Assembly: GCA_023228195.1 (NCBI GenBank) | Contig: JALOBR010000056.1 | Coordinates: 1-9,239, forward strand | Direction of reading: 5' to 3' | DNA length: 9,239 nucleotides | Source: Candidatus Omnitrophota bacterium | GTDB taxonomy: Bacteria; Omnitrophota; Gorgyraeia; Duberdicusellales; 4484-171 | Shown here: piece after piece, positions 6,589-9,239 of the stretch | How positions within the stretch are numbered: position 1 is the stretch's first letter | Layout of the letters: each line of letters begins with the position of its first letter | Program-made: the position numbers and the translations under genes | The notes under the pieces: model-generated | The model's input: the letters and a program-made list of their open reading frames with translations, nothing else | Told to the model about the DNA's origin: nothing | Databases searched by the model: none

Positions 6589-7818
6589 ATGTTATACTCA
6601 AAAAGCTTCATTTTTACCTTAAGAGAAGACCCGAAAGTTGCTGAATGTGTAAGCCATAGATTGCTGCTTAAAGGCTCTTTCCTGTATATGATTTCATCCG
6701 GCATATATTCTTACCTTCCTTTAGGCTACAGAGTGCTTGAGAACATAAGTAACATTATAAGGAAGCATATGAATTCTAACGGCGCACAGGAGCTTTTAAT
6801 GAGCGCGCTCCAGCCCATTGAAATGTGGCAGAAAACAGGCCGTGACCAGGTGCTCTCTGAAGTAATGTTTAAGTTTAAAGACAGAAAGAACCGGACTCTT
6901 GTCCTTGGGCCTACGCATGAAGAAGAAGTTACTGAAATAGTAAAAAAGCATATATCTTCTTACAAGCAATTGCCGTGTATTTTGTATCAAATACAAACAA
7001 AATTCAGGGATGAAACCCGCCCGAGATTCGGCATAGTAAGAAGCTGCGAATTTATAATGAAAGATGCTTATAGCTTTGATGTGGACGAAGCAGGCCTGGC
7101 TGTAAATTACGATCGTATGCTTTCTGCTTATCAGGCAATATTTAAAGAATGCGGTTTGAACTTTATAATGACAGAAGCTGATCCCGGAGCAATGGGAGGA
7201 AACGTTTCTCATGAATTTATGGTTCCGGCAGAAATCGGAGAAGATGTTCTTTGTCATTGCGAAAAATGTGATAGGCATTTTAAAGATATGTCCAACTGCC
7301 CCGATTGTGAAGCAAAACTGAAAGAACGGAGGATGATTGAAATCGGGCACATATTTAAGCTTGGAACAAAATATTCATCAGCCCAGGAGGCTCTTTTCCT
7401 GGATAATACCGGAACGCGTAAGCCTGTAATTATGGGTTGCTATGGTATAGGTGTAAGCAGGTTGCTTTCTGCGATAGTTGAAACTAATTATGACGAAAAA
7501 GGCATAATGTGGCCAAAAGCAATCAGTCCTTTTGATGCCGAGATTGTTTGTTTAGACGAAAAACTTCTCGCTCAGGCTGCAACTTTAAGCGAAACGCTTG
7601 AGGCAAGCGGGTTTAAGGTTCTGCTTGATGAAAGGAGTGAGCCGGCAGGAGTAAAATTCAACGATGCTTATCTTTTGGGTAATCCCCATATCGTTATCAT
7701 AGGAAAAAACTATGCAAATTCTAAAAAAATAGATTTAGAAATCAGGAAGACCAGGCAAAAACTAAGCATGAGCGAGGAAGAACTTGTAAATTTTTTAAAT
7801 AACGAATATGGAAAATAA
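6589..7818 (+). CDS. proS: Prolyl-tRNA synthetase, bacterial type lacking the INS editing domain
   Basis: ProS charges tRNA-Pro with proline. The 409-residue protein is far shorter than the roughly 570 residues of typical bacterial ProRS. Class II motifs are in order: motif 1 around 38-61, GPTHEEE at 107-113, motif 2 at 138-163 (KFRDETRPRFG, R151), motif 3 MGCYGIGVSR at 282-291, and the anticodon-binding domain at about 315-409 (DERSEPAGVKFNDA at 347-360). Between motifs 2 and 3, SHEFMVPAEIGED at 207-219 is followed within about 30 residues by IEIGHIFKLGTKYS at 250-263. In the full-length family these segments flank the INS editing domain of about 180 residues that removes mischarged Ala-tRNA-Pro. 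What remains is a Cys-rich knuckle (C222, C224, C227, C237, C240) that could bind zinc. Position 153 is Cys where RGREF or RSREF usually has Arg. No ribosome binding site is visible. It overlaps rimP by 11 bases. Confidence 0.96.
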   Translation: MLYSKSFIFTLREDPKVAECVSHRLLLKGSFLYMISSGIYSYLPLGYRVLENISNIIRKHMNSNGAQELLMSALQPIEMWQKTGRDQVLSEVMFKFKDRKNRTLVLGPTHEEEVTEIVKKHISSYKQLPCILYQIQTKFRDETRPRFGIVRSCEFIMKDAYSFDVDEAGLAVNYDRMLSAYQAIFKECGLNFIMTEADPGAMGGNVSHEFMVPAEIGEDVLCHCEKCDRHFKDMSNCPDCEAKLKERRMIEIGHIFKLGTKYSSAQEALFLDNTGTRKPVIMGCYGIGVSRLLSAIVETNYDEKGIMWPKAISPFDAEIVCLDEKLLAQAATLSETLEASGFKVLLDERSEPAGVKFNDAYLLGNPHIVIIGKNYANSKKIDLEIRKTRQKLSMSEEELVNFLNNEYGK

Positions 7819-8290
7819 TCTTGGAAAAGAGCTGGAAGAAAAAATTAAAGAAATGGCTGCAGAAGAGGGGATTGAGCTTGTTGATTTTAAGTTTTCTTTT
7901 TATGGAAACCAATATTCGTTACGTTGCCTCGTCGATTACAGCGCGGGCGGAATCTCAATAGATAAATGCGCCACGTTGAACAGGAAAATATTTAATTTTC
8001 TCGAAGGAAGTAAAATGCTGGGTGAGAATTTCACTCTGGAGGTAAATTCTCCGGGGTTGGACCACCCGCTTAAAAATTATAAAGATTTTTTAAGGATAAA
8101 AGGAAGCATTGTAGGCATCTGGCTTAACAGCCCGGTAGATACTAAGGCATATGTAGAAGGAGAGATAATCGACGTAAGTGAACGCAGCGTAGTATTAAAA
8201 GCAAAAGATAAAATATATACAGTAGAATTAGAAAAAATTAAAATTGGCAAGGCCAGGTTTGATTTAGAGCAATCAAAGAGCCGGCATTAA
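7808..8290 (+). CDS. rimP: Ribosome maturation factor RimP
   Basis: RimP binds the 30S subunit and assists its late assembly. The 160-residue protein shows the N-terminal alpha/beta domain (about 1-88), with GIELVDFKF at 21-29, GGISIDKCATLNRKI at 47-61 and LEVNSPGLDHPL at 77-88, close to the family's LEVSSPGLDRPL. A C-terminal SH3-like barrel follows at about 90-155, with DFLRIKGSIVGIWL at 93-106. The length is ordinary for the family. The start overlaps the proS stop and no ribosome binding site is visible, so translation is probably coupled to proS. Position directly before nusA is the most conserved context for this gene in bacteria and supports the call. Confidence 0.95.
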   Translation: MENNLGKELEEKIKEMAAEEGIELVDFKFSFYGNQYSLRCLVDYSAGGISIDKCATLNRKIFNFLEGSKMLGENFTLEVNSPGLDHPLKNYKDFLRIKGSIVGIWLNSPVDTKAYVEGEIIDVSERSVVLKAKDKIYTVELEKIKIGKARFDLEQSKSRH

Positions 8291-8292
8291 TC

Positions 8293-8299
8293 AGGAGGT
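8293..8299 (+). promoter_or_regulatory. Strong Shine-Dalgarno sequence for nusA
   Basis: AGGAGGT lies ten bases before the nusA ATG at 8309. It is the best ribosome binding site in the window, in contrast to the weak or absent sites before uppS, dxr, ispG, proS and rimP. It fixes the nusA start with confidence. Confidence 0.8.
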
Positions 8300-8308
8300 T
8301 TGATCATA

Positions 8309-9239
8309 ATGAATAAAGAGTTTTTAACAATCTTAGAACAATTAGAGAGAGAAAAAGGCTTGGATAAAAATGTGCTCCTTGAAGCAGTAAAGCATGCTTT
8401 AACTGTAGCCGCAAAAAAAATCGCTAAAATTACCTCAACCTCTGAAGACGTACAGGTAGAGATAGACCCTGCAAAGGGCGATATTTGTGTTTACATAGGG
8501 GGGAAAGAGGTGGTTTCAAGAGAATTTGGACGCATTGCGGCTCAGACTGCGAGGCAGGTAATTATACAAAAAATACGTGAAGCAGAAAAAGACAACGTAT
8601 ATGCCGAGTTTAAGAAAAAAGAAGGCGACATCGTTAGCGGGGTTGTCTATCGTATCGAAAAAAGAGCCGTTATACTTGACCTTATGGGAAAGGCCGAAGG
8701 AATAATTCCTTATTCTTTTCTTTCGCCGCAAGACCAGTTCAGGCTTGGAGAACGGGTAAAGGCTTTTGTTTATGAAGTCAAAAAAGATAAAGGAACACAA
8801 ATAATCCTTTCAAGGCGTCATGAGGGGCTGGTTAAGAAGCTTTTTGAGCTTGAAGTGCCGGAAATTTTTGAAGGCGTTGTAGAGGTGAGGTCTATTGCCC
8901 GTGAGGCAGGCGAAAGGACAAAGATAGCCGTAATTTCCAAAGATGACAAGGTTGATTGCGTAGGCGCGTGCGTTGGTATGCGTGGTTCTAGGGTAAAGAA
9001 TATAATAGAGGAGTTAAGAGGGGAAAAGATAGACATAGTCCGTTTTAGCGACGACATAAAAGAGTTCATAAAAGCAAGTTTGGCGCCTGCGATTATTTCG
9101 CGTATCGAATTGGACAGGGAAGTCAAAAGAGCCAGAGTGCTTGTTGCTTCCGATCAGTTATCGTTAGCTATAGGCAAACGCGGTCAAAATGTGCGCCTGG
9201 CATCCCGGCTTGTAGGCTGGGAAATAGATGTGCGTTCGC
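8309..9239 (+). CDS. nusA: Transcription termination/antitermination factor NusA (3' end cut by window), short N-terminal domain
   Basis: NusA binds RNA polymerase and nascent RNA and affects pausing, intrinsic termination and antitermination. The frame stays open from ATG 8309 to the window end, giving 310 residues without a stop, so the C-terminus is missing. Domains in order are the N-terminal RNAP-binding domain (1-103), S1 (about 105-170), KH1 (about 183-245, with VGACVGMRGSRV at 218-229) and KH2 (from about 252, with LAIGKRGQNVRLAS at 286-299). MNKEFLTILE opens as in E. coli MNKEILAVVE. In the N-terminal domain, GDICVYIGGKEVV at 57-69 runs directly into SREFGRIAAQTARQVI at 70-85; E. coli has about 32 more residues between the equivalent GD and FDRI points, including the acidic segment with EITLEAA. 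The deletion is in frame and both flanks align well, so it looks genuine. rnpM/ylxR and infB would be expected next, outside the window. Confidence 0.96.
   Translation, partial: MNKEFLTILEQLEREKGLDKNVLLEAVKHALTVAAKKIAKITSTSEDVQVEIDPAKGDICVYIGGKEVVSREFGRIAAQTARQVIIQKIREAEKDNVYAEFKKKEGDIVSGVVYRIEKRAVILDLMGKAEGIIPYSFLSPQDQFRLGERVKAFVYEVKKDKGTQIILSRRHEGLVKKLFELEVPEIFEGVVEVRSIAREAGERTKIAVISKDDKVDCVGACVGMRGSRVKNIIEELRGEKIDIVRFSDDIKEFIKASLAPAIISRIELDREVKRARVLVASDQLSLAIGKRGQNVRLASRLVGWEIDVRS

Noticed and set aside
6796..7350. Minus-strand open frame of 184 codons opposite proS
   Set aside because: It lies wholly inside the ProRS coding region with its conserved motif 2, and its translation shows no recognisable domain; it is a shadow of the real gene.
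8470..8535. Frameshift as the cause of the short NusA N-terminal domain
   Set aside because: The reading frame is continuous and both flanks match NusA in the same frame, so an in-frame deletion is the better explanation.
8516..9126. Two minus-strand open frames opposite nusA
   Set aside because: Both are antisense to the intact NusA frame, which carries clear S1 and KH domains through this region.

Overview
This is a densely packed bacterial chromosomal segment with nine genes, all on the + strand. Eight are complete: uppS, cdsA, dxr, rseP, ispG, a CpaF/TadA-type secretion ATPase, proS and rimP. The ninth, nusA, is cut by the right edge of the window. Most junctions overlap or have gaps under 20 bases; the two larger internal gaps are cdsA-dxr (38 bases) and rseP-ispG (75 bases). 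No tRNA, rRNA, CRISPR array, transposase or phage gene was seen.

Layout. Positions 1-188 are non-coding: a probable intrinsic terminator for an upstream gene, a long imperfect hairpin, and a short direct repeat that runs almost into the uppS start. Positions 189-5335 hold the envelope and isoprenoid block. Dxr and IspG supply two steps of the MEP pathway, UppS uses the resulting prenyl diphosphates to make the polyprenyl carrier for cell-wall synthesis, CdsA makes CDP-diacylglycerol for phospholipids, and RseP is an intramembrane site-2 protease. Positions 5326-6579 hold the CpaF-like ATPase, whose first codons overlap ispG. Positions 6589-9239 hold the translation and transcription block: prolyl-tRNA synthetase, the 30S maturation factor RimP, and NusA.

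Organism. The order uppS-cdsA-dxr-rseP-ispG-proS-rimP-nusA is an old bacterial supercluster. In Firmicutes polC commonly sits near proS and rimP; here there is no polC and a secretion ATPase lies between ispG and proS. The AT-leaning composition, divergent MEP enzymes, repeat-like intergenic sequences and embedded Tad-type ATPase suggest an uncultivated lineage such as Candidatus Omnitrophota. This is an impression from general knowledge, not a phylogenetic result, and the confidence is moderate at best.

The window is mainly a housekeeping operon, and I see no convincing new multi-gene system. The unusual points are structural: a ProRS that has lost the INS editing domain but keeps a Cys4 knuckle where it was inserted, a NusA whose N-terminal domain lacks about 32 residues, an orphan CpaF-type ATPase in an essential operon, IspG and Dxr with changes in normally invariant motifs, and repeat-like elements in the only two sizeable non-coding gaps.
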